Source of the DNA: Fermentimonas sp.
GTDB lineage: Bacteria > Bacteroidota > Bacteroidia > Bacteroidales > Dysgonomonadaceae
DNA: 36,769 nucleotides
Reading direction: 5' to 3'
NCBI GenBank assembly: GCA_028683355.1
Contig: JAQUIZ010000011.1
Coordinates: 1-36,769 of the forward strand
Of this stretch, positions 1 through 8,815 are shown one piece after another. The number at the start of each line of letters is the position of its first letter. The first letter of the stretch is position 1. The notes beneath the pieces are model-generated. The model had not been told where the DNA came from. It saw only the letters and a program-made list of their open reading frames with translations, and made no database searches. Both the position numbers and the translations under genes were made by a program.

Positions 1-900
1 AACCTCCACAGAGGATGTTTTGGAGGATGTGCATTTTGTACAATTTCGGCTCACCAGGGAAAATTCATTGCTTCAAGAACAAAAAAATCTATTCTAAAAG
101 AGGTTAAAGAGATCACAGAAATGCCTGACTTTAAAGGTTACATTACCGACTTGGGCGGACCTTCTGCAAATATGTACAAAATGCAGGGAAAAGATTTGAA
201 TATCTGCAGCAAGTGCAAAAAGCCCTCCTGTATTTTCCCTAAAGTCTGTTTTAATCTCAACACTGATCACTCAGCTCTTATTGACATCTACAATTCAGTG
301 GATGCTATACCGGGAGTAAAAAAATCATTTATAGGAAGCGGCGTTCGCTATGACATGCTGCTTCATAAGTCGGATGATAAACAGACCAATTCAGCCAACC
401 GCAAGTATGCGGAGGAGTTAATCCGAAAACATGTGTCGGGGAGACTTAAAGTTGCACCTGAACACACTTCCGACTCTACACTAAATGTAATGCGGAAACC
501 ATCATTTAACCTTTTCTACCGTTTTAAGAATCTATTTGATGAGCTTAATAATGACTATCAGCTCAATCAACAGCTGATTCCTTATTTTATCTCATCTCAT
601 CCCGGCTGTACTGAAGAAGATATGGCAGAACTGGCAGCCGTAACCAAAAACCTCGACTTCAAGTTAGAGCAGGTTCAGGATTTTACACCTTCTCCGATGA
701 CACTTGCCACTGAAATTTACTATACCGGCTTTCACCCTTATACACTTCAGCCGGTTTATACAGCTAAAACAAAAGATCAGAAATTAGCCCAGCGTCAGTT
801 TTTCTTCTGGTATGACCAAAAAAGAAGAAGCTCCATCATTAAAGAGTTGAAGAAAATCAACCGAACTGATATTATCAATAAACTTTACCCCAAGAAATAG
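1..900 (+). CDS. YgiQ family radical SAM protein, 3' part (5' end outside window)
   Basis: The open frame continues to the first base of the window, so this is the C-terminal 299 residues of a longer protein. The first visible residues hold C-x3-C-x2-C (Cys at visible positions 6, 10 and 13, in GCFGGCAFC), the radical SAM 4Fe-4S motif that binds S-adenosylmethionine. Downstream are stretches typical of the UPF0313/YgiQ family: LKVAPEHTS, a serine/histidine-rich FISSHPGC and QVQDFTPSPMTLAT, with a basic C-terminus after the segment HPYTLQPVYTAK. The first internal ATG at 121 is not the start, because it would remove the iron-sulfur motif. Family membership is clear. The reaction of YgiQ proteins is not established, so no substrate is claimed. 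Confidence 0.9.
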   Translation, partial: NLHRGCFGGCAFCTISAHQGKFIASRTKKSILKEVKEITEMPDFKGYITDLGGPSANMYKMQGKDLNICSKCKKPSCIFPKVCFNLNTDHSALIDIYNSVDAIPGVKKSFIGSGVRYDMLLHKSDDKQTNSANRKYAEELIRKHVSGRLKVAPEHTSDSTLNVMRKPSFNLFYRFKNLFDELNNDYQLNQQLIPYFISSHPGCTEEDMAELAAVTKNLDFKLEQVQDFTPSPMTLATEIYYTGFHPYTLQPVYTAKTKDQKLAQRQFFFWYDQKRRSSIIKELKKINRTDIINKLYPKK

Positions 901-1039
901 TAATTCTTAACGGCAGAAAACTGTTAAACATAGTTAATGCAACATTTTTTTACTAAATCCGTGCAGCGTTTTTACATTTTATGCATCTTACTTGTAAATG
1001 TGAGCAAATAATATATGTGAAAATTGTTACGTGAGCAGT

Positions 1040-1795
1040 ATGCAAAAAAAAATCTTCATACTCGGTTTAGCAATAATTGGAATCCTCCTGATTTATATAG
1101 GATGTGATGATAATTCAAAGTCTTTGGGAAACTTTGGAATCGATATTGCTACAATCATACCTGAAGGAAATAACACATATTCACTGCAACTTGATAATGG
1201 AAAAAAACTTTGGCCTGCTGCCAAAGCAGTAAACTTTACACCTTCGGAACACCAGAGGGTGCTTCTGAACTATACAATACTATCTGATCAAAAAGATGGC
1301 TTCGACCACTACATAAAGGTAAATGACATTTGGGGAATACTTACAAAAGATGTAATTGAACTTAATGCCCAAAATGAACAAAGCATAGGTGATGACCCTA
1401 TCAAGACAAATTCAATATGGATTGGCGGCGACTATTTAAATGCCTCTTTTATGTTTAACTATGGCGGTAAACAACCCCATGCAATTAACTTAGTACGAAA
1501 TACTTTGGCGATTGATTCTGACAAGAATGTGATTGAGCTTGAATTCAGACACAACTCCTTTGAAAGTCAGTCCGACAAATTATACGAAGGTTTTGTCTGC
1601 TTTGACCTGAGGCCTTTGCGTGTAATGGATAACGACTCTGTTAAGATATCAGTTAAAGTAAAAGAGTGGACAGATAAAACAAATAGCAAAACAAAAGAAA
1701 CGAGATATGATGTAGTATACAGATATAATCAACCTGCATTAAAAGCCAGGACTGAAATACCTATACCTGTTACCACATCAAATGAATACTATTGA
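1040..1795 (+). CDS. NigD-like lipoprotein
   Basis: A 251-residue predicted lipoprotein. The N-terminus is a basic, hydrophobic signal peptide ending in a lipobox (IYIGC, Cys22 from this ATG), so the mature protein is probably lipid-anchored in the envelope. The rest resembles the two-domain NigD-like family of Bacteroidales: an N-terminal OB-like domain (PEGNNTYSLQLDNGKKLWPA onward) followed by a beta-sandwich domain containing NDIWGILTK, WIGGDYLN and GFVCFDLRPLR. NigD was named from a bacteriocin-associated gene, but most family members have no known role and nothing nearby suggests bacteriocin synthesis. A GTG three codons upstream (1031) is an alternative start. The gene stands alone, followed by a strong terminator. 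The family call comes from remembered sequence style, not a search. Confidence 0.82.
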   Translation: MQKKIFILGLAIIGILLIYIGCDDNSKSLGNFGIDIATIIPEGNNTYSLQLDNGKKLWPAAKAVNFTPSEHQRVLLNYTILSDQKDGFDHYIKVNDIWGILTKDVIELNAQNEQSIGDDPIKTNSIWIGGDYLNASFMFNYGGKQPHAINLVRNTLAIDSDKNVIELEFRHNSFESQSDKLYEGFVCFDLRPLRVMDNDSVKISVKVKEWTDKTNSKTKETRYDVVYRYNQPALKARTEIPIPVTTSNEYY

Positions 1796-1855
1796 ATACT
1801 AAAAACCACAACTAAATTAGTTCTATTTCTTATATGACTTTTTTGATTTTCCAAA

Positions 1856-1898
1856 AACCGGAAGACCTCTGTGAAGAGTTCTTCCGGTTATTTTTTTC
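1856..1898 (+). terminator. Intrinsic terminator after the NigD-like gene
   Basis: A 10-bp perfect stem (AACCGGAAGA at 1856-1865 with TCTTCCGGTT at 1880-1889), a single mismatch, then an inner 4-bp stem CTCT/AGAG closing a GTGA loop. It is followed by ATTTTTTT. The stem base is also preceded by a run of A, so it could work weakly in the other direction. It separates the NigD-like gene from the glycosidase gene. Confidence 0.88.
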
Positions 1899-1970
1899 TT
1901 ATTGACCAAAGTGTTATTTTTACACTCTGTTAAATATATTTCAACAAAAAAGATCATAACTGGATTTTTC

Positions 1971-4394
1971 ATGAAAAAGCTTCAATTTATTTTACTCTCG
2001 AGTCTGTTATCATTAATGTTTTCTTGCAAAGACACGACACCTGAACAAACACTTTCATTAAACTTTACATCACCTGCCGACAAATGGGAAGAGACACTTC
2101 CTCTCGGGAACGGCAGAATAGGGATGATGCCTGACGGCGGAATTGTGAATGAAAAGATTGTTATTAATGACATAACAATGTGGGCTGGCAGTGAGGATCC
2201 GGATGCATTTAACCCGGATGCAAAAGAATACCTTCCTGAGATTCAAAAGTTATTGTTAGAGGGAAAGAACCTTGAAGCTCAGGAAATCATGTATAATTAT
2301 TTCAAATGCGGCGGTCAGGGATCTGCTTTTGGCAATGCCAAAGATGCACCATACGGCTGTTTTCAGAAAGTTGGAGATCTGGATATCGAATATTTATATA
2401 ACATCGATTCAGGTGAAAATGATTCAGTCAGAAATTATTTAAGAAACCTGTCGTTGAACAATGCAGTTGCAACAACACAATTTGAAATTAGAGGAATAAA
2501 ATACGAACGTGAATATTTTGCTTCGCATGCAAATGATATACTTGTAATCAAATTAACTGCAGATAAAAAAAATGCGATTTCATTAGAACTGAATCTGAAT
2601 CGTCAGGAGAGAGCAATAGTTAACGCTGAAGGAAACAGACTGATCATGAAAGGTCAGCTGAATGATGGACATAACGGCAACAACGGGGTGAAATACCTGA
2701 CGACTGTAGAGGTTATCAATAAAGAAGGAAGTTTAAATTCGACCGGATCAACATTACAGCTGACAAATGCGGACGAGGCGCTTATTCTTATTTCCACCTC
2801 TACAGATATGCTGGATAAAGACTATGCAGCAACAGTAGAGAATCTCATTACAGATGCAAAAAAAACAAGCTTCAAGAGACTCAAACAAAATCACACAGAC
2901 CTTTATCAGGAAAAGTTTAACAGAGTAGAACTAAACCTGGGAGAACAGGACAACAACACTTCTACAGATCAGCGATTGATAGACTTCCAGGAGAATAATG
3001 ATCCTGCTTTCGCGGCTCTCTACTTCCAGTATGGCAGGTATCTTATGATAAGCGGAACTAATGAAAACAGCTTACCGCTTAATCTGCAGGGACTTTGGTC
3101 CAATCAGTTACAAACGCCATGGAATGGTGATTATCACCTGAATATAAACCTCCAGATGAACTACTGGCCTGCAGAAGTATGCAATCTTTCTGAACTGCAT
3201 AAACCACTGATAGATTTCACAAAATCACTTATTCCTTCCGGAGAAAAGACTGCAAAAACATTCTATGGGGCAGACGGCTGGGTGGCACATATGATGAGTA
3301 ACCCCTGGTTATATACAGCACCGGGAGAACATGCATCGTGGGGCGCAACAAACACAGGCGGAGCCTGGCTTTGTGAGCATTTGTATGAGCACTACTCATT
3401 TAATAAAGATGAAGAGTATCTGAGATCTGTTTATCCGGCATTAGCAGGTGCTGCAGATTTTTTTCTGAGCAGCATGATTAAGGAACAAAAAAACGGATGG
3501 CTGGTAACTGCACCATCCTCTTCACCGGAAAATGCATTCTACCTACCTGGAAGTAGTGAGTCTGTCTTTGTTTGTATGGGTCCCACAATGGATGTACAGA
3601 TAATCAAAGAGCTGTTTACCAACACACTTAATGCAGCAGAAGCACTTGGCATTGAAGATATTACAACCAAAAAAATAAGAGAAGCAATTAATCAGCTGCC
3701 ATCTATGCAGATCAGTTCTGAAGGTTATCTGCAAGAGTGGCTTGAAGATTATATAGAGCAGGATCCTGAACACAGGCACGTTTCACATCTTTATGGATTG
3801 TATCCTTCAAACCAGATATCCCCCGAATTGACCCCCGAACTCGCAGAAGCGGCCAGAAAAACATTAAACCGCCGTGGAGATGGGGGAACAGGTTGGTCAA
3901 GAGCATGGAAGATAAATTTCTGGGCTAGGTTACTTGATGGTGACCGTGCTTACAAATTATTAAAGAGTTTGCTGGAACCTGCTTTTGGCAGTGATGTAAA
4001 TATGAGAAGTGGTGGAGGAACTTACCCTAATCTGTTTTGCGCCCATCCTCCTTTTCAAATTGACGGTAATTTTGGTGGTACAGCAGGAATAGCAGAAATG
4101 CTCTTACAGAGCCACAATGGTTACATTCATTTGCTGCCGGCTCTTCCCCAAAACTGGAGCGAAGGCAGCTTTAGTGGACTTCGCGTGCGTGGGGGAGCTG
4201 AAATAGATGCCAAATGGCATAACGGCCTGCTTACCAATGCTGCTATTAAAGCCAATGTAACTGATAGTTTCAAACTTATGGTTCCGGACAATGTAAATAG
4301 TGTCACTATAAACGGCAAGAAAATCAATATAGAGGATGGCTATATCTCCATTAGTTTAAATAAGGGAGACAAAGCAGATATTAAGTTCAGCTGA
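1971..4394 (+). CDS. GH95-family alpha-L-fucosidase-like lipoprotein
   Basis: An 807-residue protein of normal length for glycoside hydrolase family 95, whose members remove terminal alpha-1,2-L-fucose (some act on L-galactose) by inversion. The start at 1971 is chosen because it gives a clear lipoprotein signal peptide with Cys19 in LMFSC; the frame is open from 1902 but that N-terminus makes no sense as an exported protein. Family landmarks: WEETLPLGNGRIGMM near the N-terminus, HLNINLQMNYWPAE (Asn391, Asn393), SSSPENAF (Glu520), HRHVSHLYGLYP, and FQIDGNFGGTAGIAEM (Asp698). By analogy with AfcA of Bifidobacterium, Glu520 would be the general acid and the Asn pair plus Asp698 would activate water. 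No SusC/SusD pair, sulfatase or regulator lies beside it. Substrate is inferred from family only. Confidence 0.88.
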   Translation: MKKLQFILLSSLLSLMFSCKDTTPEQTLSLNFTSPADKWEETLPLGNGRIGMMPDGGIVNEKIVINDITMWAGSEDPDAFNPDAKEYLPEIQKLLLEGKNLEAQEIMYNYFKCGGQGSAFGNAKDAPYGCFQKVGDLDIEYLYNIDSGENDSVRNYLRNLSLNNAVATTQFEIRGIKYEREYFASHANDILVIKLTADKKNAISLELNLNRQERAIVNAEGNRLIMKGQLNDGHNGNNGVKYLTTVEVINKEGSLNSTGSTLQLTNADEALILISTSTDMLDKDYAATVENLITDAKKTSFKRLKQNHTDLYQEKFNRVELNLGEQDNNTSTDQRLIDFQENNDPAFAALYFQYGRYLMISGTNENSLPLNLQGLWSNQLQTPWNGDYHLNINLQMNYWPAEVCNLSELHKPLIDFTKSLIPSGEKTAKTFYGADGWVAHMMSNPWLYTAPGEHASWGATNTGGAWLCEHLYEHYSFNKDEEYLRSVYPALAGAADFFLSSMIKEQKNGWLVTAPSSSPENAFYLPGSSESVFVCMGPTMDVQIIKELFTNTLNAAEALGIEDITTKKIREAINQLPSMQISSEGYLQEWLEDYIEQDPEHRHVSHLYGLYPSNQISPELTPELAEAARKTLNRRGDGGTGWSRAWKINFWARLLDGDRAYKLLKSLLEPAFGSDVNMRSGGGTYPNLFCAHPPFQIDGNFGGTAGIAEMLLQSHNGYIHLLPALPQNWSEGSFSGLRVRGGAEIDAKWHNGLLTNAAIKANVTDSFKLMVPDNVNSVTINGKKINIEDGYISISLNKGDKADIKFS

Positions 4395-4400
4395 GAATGT

Positions 4401-4820
4401 TTAAATTCTATCGTATGGCAGTTTGGCCAATGCCTCAGAAATTCTGTCGACAGCTTCTCTCATAGGTTTTTCAACAAATCCCTTCATAAAGGGATTAAGG
4501 TTTGATTTTACCAACATCGAGAACTCAGTCTCTTTTTCGTTTAATGAAAGGAGGTGCAGCTCCATTATTATATCAAATGGCAGCCTCACTGATTTAAACG
4601 CAACCAGATTGTTAGGCTCACGGCATGTTACTTCAAATGTTACTTTACCAATTGAATCAACCGTGAATGATACGTTATCACTATCGAAGTTAAAATCTTT
4701 GATTTTATCCTCAGGAACCATACCTTTTATTAACTCCAGATTACGAAGATCAGAAAGTACCCTGAATATATCTGAGTCAGAGTGCGGAATAACTCTTATA
4801 TCACTTACAAATTCTGTCAT
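4401..4820 (-). CDS. SRPBCC-fold protein (START/polyketide-cyclase-like)
   Basis: A 139-residue protein with the size and pattern of a single SRPBCC (helix-grip) domain: an N-terminal strand with IRVIPHSDSDIFRVLSDLRNLE, alternating beta-strands, and a long amphipathic C-terminal helix (MKGFVEKPMREAVDRISEALAKL). Such domains bind hydrophobic ligands or act as small cyclases or chaperones, and no ligand can be read from the sequence. There is no signal peptide, so it is cytoplasmic. Its ATG overlaps the last base of the pyrE stop codon (TAATG), so it is translationally coupled to pyrE. It converges on the GH95 gene with only 6 bases between stops and no visible terminator. Confidence 0.8.
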   Translation of the reverse strand: MTEFVSDIRVIPHSDSDIFRVLSDLRNLELIKGMVPEDKIKDFNFDSDNVSFTVDSIGKVTFEVTCREPNNLVAFKSVRLPFDIIMELHLLSLNEKETEFSMLVKSNLNPFMKGFVEKPMREAVDRISEALAKLPYDRI

Positions 4821-5470
4821 TACTTAACATTTTTAGATGACTTACCCCAATTTTCAGGATCTTTTCGCCAATCCTGTAGTGTTTTAAGTTCTGATTCATC
4901 AATATAATCGGTGGCTAACGCTTCATCTAGAATTGCATCATAATTACAAAGCGTAGTAAGCTCTACCCTTGCTTCGTGCATAGCCTCAACTGAATGTGGG
5001 AAACCATAAGTAAATATTGCCAGCATACCCAACACATCAGAACCATTGCGTCTTATTGCTTCCACTGCTTTAAGACTGCTGCCACCTGTTGATATAAGAT
5101 CTTCAATAACTACCACCTTTTGCTTTGGCTTTAGGTCTCCCTCAATTAAATTTTCCATTCCATGGTCTTTTGGTGAAGAACGTATATAAACAAAAGGCAG
5201 TCCGAGAAGGTCTGCAACCAGTGCTCCCGGAGCAATAGCGCCTGTAGCCACTCCAGCTATAGCATCTGTTTGAGGATACTTCTCAAGTATAATACGCGCA
5301 AATTCAACTTTTAAAAAATTGCGAACTAGAGGATATGACATCAGCTTGCGATTATCACAATATATAGGCGATTTCCAGCCTGATGCCCATGTGAAAGGGT
5401 TAGAAGGCTGCAGTTTTACTGCCTTTACTTTGAGTAGTTTCTCTGCTGTAATTTTCTGTACTGTTTTCAT
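4820..5470 (-). CDS. pyrE: Orotate phosphoribosyltransferase
   Basis: A 216-residue cytoplasmic enzyme that joins orotate to PRPP to give orotidine 5'-phosphate in de novo pyrimidine synthesis. Key features: an N-terminal hood with FTWASGWKSPIYCDNRK, the flexible-loop segment RSSPKDHG (about 97-104) and the PRPP-binding motif VVVIEDLISTGGSS (119-132). The frame is open to 5503 on this strand, but the ATG there would lie on top of the -7 promoter box at 5501-5508, so the ATG at 5470 is taken as the start. Length matches bacterial PyrE. It is coupled by a one-base overlap to the SRPBCC gene downstream. Confidence 0.95.
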   Translation of the reverse strand: MKTVQKITAEKLLKVKAVKLQPSNPFTWASGWKSPIYCDNRKLMSYPLVRNFLKVEFARIILEKYPQTDAIAGVATGAIAPGALVADLLGLPFVYIRSSPKDHGMENLIEGDLKPKQKVVVIEDLISTGGSSLKAVEAIRRNGSDVLGMLAIFTYGFPHSVEAMHEARVELTTLCNYDAILDEALATDYIDESELKTLQDWRKDPENWGKSSKNVK

Positions 5471-5500
5471 TTTTTTATTGACTTGAAAATGGATTGATTG

Positions 5501-5508
5501 CAAAAATA
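5501..5508 (-). promoter_or_regulatory. -7 promoter box of pyrE
   Basis: TATTTTTG on the minus strand matches the Bacteroidetes consensus TAnnTTTG. It lies 30 nt upstream of the pyrE ATG at 5470. No good -33 TTTG is seen at the expected distance. Confidence 0.6.
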
Positions 5509-5550
5509 ATGCTTAAAAATGGATTTTGGGACAATTGCCGGAAAATTGAT

Positions 5551-6258
5551 TTAAAAAACCTCCCCAATCGTTGCGATGCTTATCTTCAGGTTACTGCATT
5601 TCTGTAGAGCAGTGCCACAAGCTTCAATTGTTGATCCTGTTGTGATTACATCATCCACAAGGAGAATATGTTTCTGTTCGTAGATTTGCTTATCTACCAC
5701 TTCAAAAATACCCTTAACATTTCCCCAACGCTCAGTTTTTGTTCTTTTTGTTTGAGTAGGATTGTGCACAACTCTTACAAGATTGTCTGTTGATAAAGGC
5801 AGTGATGTAGACTCTGATATTCCCTGAGCAATTATTTCTGCTTGATTATATCCACGGCTTTTTTTCTTCTTAGGATGCAATGGCACCGGAACAATCATAT
5901 CTACAGGTTTTATAAAATCACTATCTGCGAGATCTTCACCAAACATACGACCTAATAACAGCCCTATCTCTTTTTTATGATAATACTTAAGATTATGTAT
6001 CAAGGGTGGCAGAATTCCTCCACTTGAATAAGCACAATAACAGGCAATTCTTTCGAATGGTATCCTGCCCGCCATCAATATTTCTGCTCTGTTGTCTTTT
6101 TCTTTGTAATTATTCGTCTTTGGCAATTTATATAAACAACTTAAACATGCACCCACTTCACCTTCAAGCAACTCCCGTTCGCAAACCACACAAACATCAG
6201 GAAGAAAAAGGTGCAGTAACTTGCTTAAAAGCCCACTCTTATTCCTTTCAATCTTCAT
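5551..6258 (-). CDS. ComF family phosphoribosyltransferase-like protein
   Basis: A 235-residue ComFC/GntX-type protein. The N-terminus has a CxxC...CxxC zinc-ribbon (Cys23, Cys26, Cys38, Cys41). The C-terminal half is a type I phosphoribosyltransferase domain with PVPLHPKKKKSRGYNQA (about 125-140) and the PRPP motif VDDVITTGST (201-210). In naturally competent bacteria ComFC helps bring in transforming DNA; many non-competent species keep it with unknown function. It overlaps the 3' end of recX by 11 bases and probably shares that operon. It is followed by an 80-base gap with a separate pyrE promoter. Confidence 0.9.
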   Translation of the reverse strand: MKIERNKSGLLSKLLHLFLPDVCVVCERELLEGEVGACLSCLYKLPKTNNYKEKDNRAEILMAGRIPFERIACYCAYSSGGILPPLIHNLKYYHKKEIGLLLGRMFGEDLADSDFIKPVDMIVPVPLHPKKKKSRGYNQAEIIAQGISESTSLPLSTDNLVRVVHNPTQTKRTKTERWGNVKGIFEVVDKQIYEQKHILLVDDVITTGSTIEACGTALQKCSNLKISIATIGEVF

Positions 6259-6742
6259 CTAAAAAGTCAAGATTCAATTTTTGCATACTTGAAATTATCT
6301 CATTCATCTCAAACCCTCTTCCAAGTGCATATCTGATCAGTTTACCTTTTCTCTCATTATCACTTGCACCCTTAACTGATCTCCACTTTTTCTCAATAAC
6401 ATACTCGAGTGACTGATTCAGTTCTGAGTCAGAATACTCGTTAAATACTTTTTGAATAATACTTTGAGGTATTTTCTTTTGCCTCAATGCAAGTTCTATT
6501 TTCCTTTTTCCCCATTTGTTGAATTTAACCTTGTCTCCGATATAGCTTCTGACAAAGCGCTCATCGCTGATAAAATTCTGCTTAACCAATAGATTAACAA
6601 CACTTTCTATTTCATTAGCATTGAGGTTAAGTCTGTATAACTTCTGAGAGATATCAAAACTGCAATATTCTTTTTGTGAACATAAGCGTGCCATACGTGT
6701 AAAAGCCTGTCTTTCAGATATTACTTTGCCCTGTTTACTCAT
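6248..6742 (-). CDS. recX: RecX family regulatory protein
   Basis: A 164-residue, highly charged helical protein with the RecX triplet-helix pattern: ARLCSQKEYCSFDISQKL near the N-terminus, ISDERFVRSYIGDKVKFNKWGKRKIELALRQK in the middle, and a C-terminal RYALGRGFEMNEI helix. RecX proteins bind RecA filaments and tune strand exchange in the cytoplasm. recA is not in the window. The gene starts 12 bases after prmC and overlaps comF, so prmC-recX-comF appear to form one transcript. Length is in the usual range. Confidence in the family is high from the pattern alone. Confidence 0.88.
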   Translation of the reverse strand: MSKQGKVISERQAFTRMARLCSQKEYCSFDISQKLYRLNLNANEIESVVNLLVKQNFISDERFVRSYIGDKVKFNKWGKRKIELALRQKKIPQSIIQKVFNEYSDSELNQSLEYVIEKKWRSVKGASDNERKGKLIRYALGRGFEMNEIISSMQKLNLDFLDED

Positions 6743-6754
6743 AAAGATATGTTT

Positions 6755-7627
6755 TCACTTATGAATCCTCTGTTTTTTCGCTCCTTTAATCATTCTGAAG
6801 TTTCCGGAAATATCCTTTCGCAGCTCTAAATCTTCAAATCCCTTATTCTTAAACATCCTGTAAATCTCATCACCCTTACCTCTGTTTATCTCAAAATAAA
6901 GCTTCCCGTTTTCTTTAAGCATATCCAGAGCTATTGTGGATATTCTGTCGTAAAAGAGAAGAGGATTTTCATCGGGTACAAATAGTGCTTCTTGTGGTTC
7001 GAAATTTAGTACATTCTCATCCATAGTCTCTTTTTCTGACTCCATTACATATGGGGGATTACTTACAATAACATCATAACGCTCCCCTTTTGACAGGAGT
7101 TGACTTATTTCATCTGCAGATAAAACATTCTGGTTCTTAAAGCTAACAGTAACATTATTTAATTTTGCATTTTCTGTGGCAATATTTAACGCTCCTTCTG
7201 AAATATCCCAGGCTGAAACTTCGCTTTCCGGCAGTTTTTTAGCCAATGTGACCGCGATACAACCGCTTCCTGTTCCAATATCCAGTATTGCAGGCCGTAA
7301 AGTAACACATTCGGACAGAATCCACTCAACCAGTTCCTCTGTTTCAGGCCTGGGTATAAGCACGTCAGAGGTGACCTTAAAATTCAGTCCGTAAAATTCT
7401 GTTTTACCTAAAACATATTGTATCGGCTCGAACTTTTTAAGTCTGCCTACAATTACTTCAACTTTGTTTAGTTCTGATGACGATAAATTATTAATTTTGT
7501 TAGAAATAATTCCGGAATAGTCTAATCCAAGGACCTCTTCCAGAATTATTCGGATAAGTGCAGACAACTCAGATTGAGTGTATTGACTTCCTAATTCACG
7601 ACGGATATAATGAATGAGTTGTTGCAT
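6755..7627 (-). CDS. prmC: Peptide chain release factor N5-glutamine methyltransferase
   Basis: A 290-residue class I SAM-dependent methyltransferase that methylates the glutamine of the GGQ motif in release factors RF1 and RF2, raising termination efficiency. A helical N-terminal domain (about 1-85) precedes the catalytic domain. Seen motifs: IPRPETEELVEW (about 91-102), the SAM-binding loop DIGTGSG (116-122) and the substrate-glutamine motif NPPY (190-193). The frame extends to a TTG at 7651, but that codon lies inside the -7 promoter box at 7649-7656, so the ATG at 7627 is used. The gene is divergent from ribD and heads the prmC-recX-comF operon. Confidence 0.93.
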   Translation of the reverse strand: MQQLIHYIRRELGSQYTQSELSALIRIILEEVLGLDYSGIISNKINNLSSSELNKVEVIVGRLKKFEPIQYVLGKTEFYGLNFKVTSDVLIPRPETEELVEWILSECVTLRPAILDIGTGSGCIAVTLAKKLPESEVSAWDISEGALNIATENAKLNNVTVSFKNQNVLSADEISQLLSKGERYDVIVSNPPYVMESEKETMDENVLNFEPQEALFVPDENPLLFYDRISTIALDMLKENGKLYFEINRGKGDEIYRMFKNKGFEDLELRKDISGNFRMIKGAKKQRIHK

Positions 7628-7648
7628 AGAATTAATGGTTGCTAACAA

Positions 7649-7656
7649 CAAAGGTA
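7649..7656 (-). promoter_or_regulatory. -7 promoter box of prmC
   Basis: TACCTTTG on the minus strand fits TAnnTTTG exactly and lies 21 nt before the prmC ATG. It sits in the short divergent gap between prmC and ribD. No equally good box is seen for ribD on the plus strand. Confidence 0.65.
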
Positions 7657-7663
7657 CAAAAAA

Positions 7664-8734
7664 ATGGAGCTAAATCCGATATATATGGCGAGATGCCTCT
7701 TTTTGGCACGTAAAAGTGAAGGTTTCACTAAATCCAATCCAATGGTTGGAGCAGTAATAGTACACGAAAATAAAATTATAGGTGAAGGATATCACAGACA
7801 ATACGGTGAAGCACATGCAGAAGTTAATGCCATTAATTCGGTTAAAGACAAGTCGCTATTACAGGAATCCATCATGTACGTATCACTTGAACCTTGTGCT
7901 CATCACGGCAAAACACCCCCCTGTGCTGAATTGATCATTAAAAATAAAATACCACGTGTAGTTATTGCAGTTAGAGACCCCAATCCTCAGGTATCAGGTA
8001 AAGGTATCGACTTGTTGATAAAAAACGGTATAGATGTAAAAGAGGGACTTTTGGAAGAAGAAGCCAGGGAAATAAATCGTTTTTTCTTTGTCAATCAATT
8101 ATTCTCCAGACCTTATGTAATCTTAAAATGGGCTCAAAGCAAGGATGGTTTTATTGATTTGCATAGAAAGCCGGAAGAAAACAGATCACCGGTTATAATA
8201 TCGAATAAGATTACACATAGTATTGTTCACAAGTTTAGGACTAGGGTTCAGGGCATTCTTGTAGGAACAAATACTGCAATTCTTGATAACCCAAAACTAA
8301 CAGCCAGAAAATGGTTCGGTGATGATCCCACCAGGATTGTCATAGACAAAAACAACAAAATTCCGTTGAACAGCTCTTTATTTGACGGAACGGTACCTAC
8401 AATTGTTTTCACAACTACAATCCCCGTTGACAGGAAAGATACAGAGAATTTGAAGTTCATTGAAATTGATTTTTCAAAAGATACTAACAAACAAATTTTA
8501 AATCATCTCTATAAAGAAAATATCTATTCACTTCTGATAGAGGGCGGAGCTAAGCTATTATCATCCTTCATCGAAAAAAACCTCTGGGATGAAGCACTTA
8601 TTGAGGTCTCCGAAAAAAGATTACATGAAGGTGTTAATTCTCCGGAGATTAATGGGTGTGTTATTGGTACTAAAAGATATCTCAACTCCGCTCAGTATCA
8701 TTTAAAGAGCAAAATATCTCGAAATTTTCTTTAA
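7664..8734 (+). CDS. ribD: Bifunctional riboflavin biosynthesis protein (deaminase/reductase)
   Basis: A 356-residue two-domain enzyme of flavin synthesis: deamination of the pyrimidine intermediate, then reduction of its ribosyl side chain. The N-terminal cytidine-deaminase-like domain has HAE (51-53, zinc ligand His51 and catalytic Glu53) and PCAHHGKTPPC (77-87, zinc ligands Cys78 and Cys87). The reductase domain spans about 147-356 with YVILKWAQSKDGFID, a GTNTAILDNPKLTAR segment and the late LLIEGGAKL. Length is normal. No FMN riboswitch fold is visible upstream; the gap to prmC is only 36 bases. Other rib genes are not in the window. Confidence 0.95.
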   Translation: MELNPIYMARCLFLARKSEGFTKSNPMVGAVIVHENKIIGEGYHRQYGEAHAEVNAINSVKDKSLLQESIMYVSLEPCAHHGKTPPCAELIIKNKIPRVVIAVRDPNPQVSGKGIDLLIKNGIDVKEGLLEEEAREINRFFFVNQLFSRPYVILKWAQSKDGFIDLHRKPEENRSPVIISNKITHSIVHKFRTRVQGILVGTNTAILDNPKLTARKWFGDDPTRIVIDKNNKIPLNSSLFDGTVPTIVFTTTIPVDRKDTENLKFIEIDFSKDTNKQILNHLYKENIYSLLIEGGAKLLSSFIEKNLWDEALIEVSEKRLHEGVNSPEINGCVIGTKRYLNSAQYHLKSKISRNFL

Positions 8735-8771
8735 ATATTCATTTTAATATGGTTAAAGAGAAAAATCTTCC

Positions 8772-8779
8772 TACTTTTG
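8772..8779 (+). promoter_or_regulatory. -7 promoter box of the DUF6242 gene
   Basis: TACTTTTG matches TAnnTTTG and lies 36 nt upstream of the ATG at 8816. No clear -33 element is visible. Confidence 0.6.
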
Positions 8780-8815
8780 CATAACTTAATGTGATGTACA
8801 ATATTATTGAAACAA

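Noticed and set aside
1902..1970. The 23 codons before the GH95 ATG as part of the protein
   Set aside because: They would put a hydrophilic stretch ahead of an otherwise clean lipoprotein signal peptide, and they lie directly after the terminator.
4394..4401. Terminator between the convergent GH95 and SRPBCC genes
   Set aside because: Only 6 bases separate the stop codons and no stem with a U-run was seen there.
4423..4827. A 134-codon plus-strand open frame opposite the SRPBCC gene
   Set aside because: The minus-strand frame has the SRPBCC pattern and a coupled start with pyrE; the plus-strand translation has no domain.
7664..7700. Possible FMN riboswitch ahead of ribD
   Set aside because: The divergent gap is only 36 bases, too short for an FMN riboswitch.
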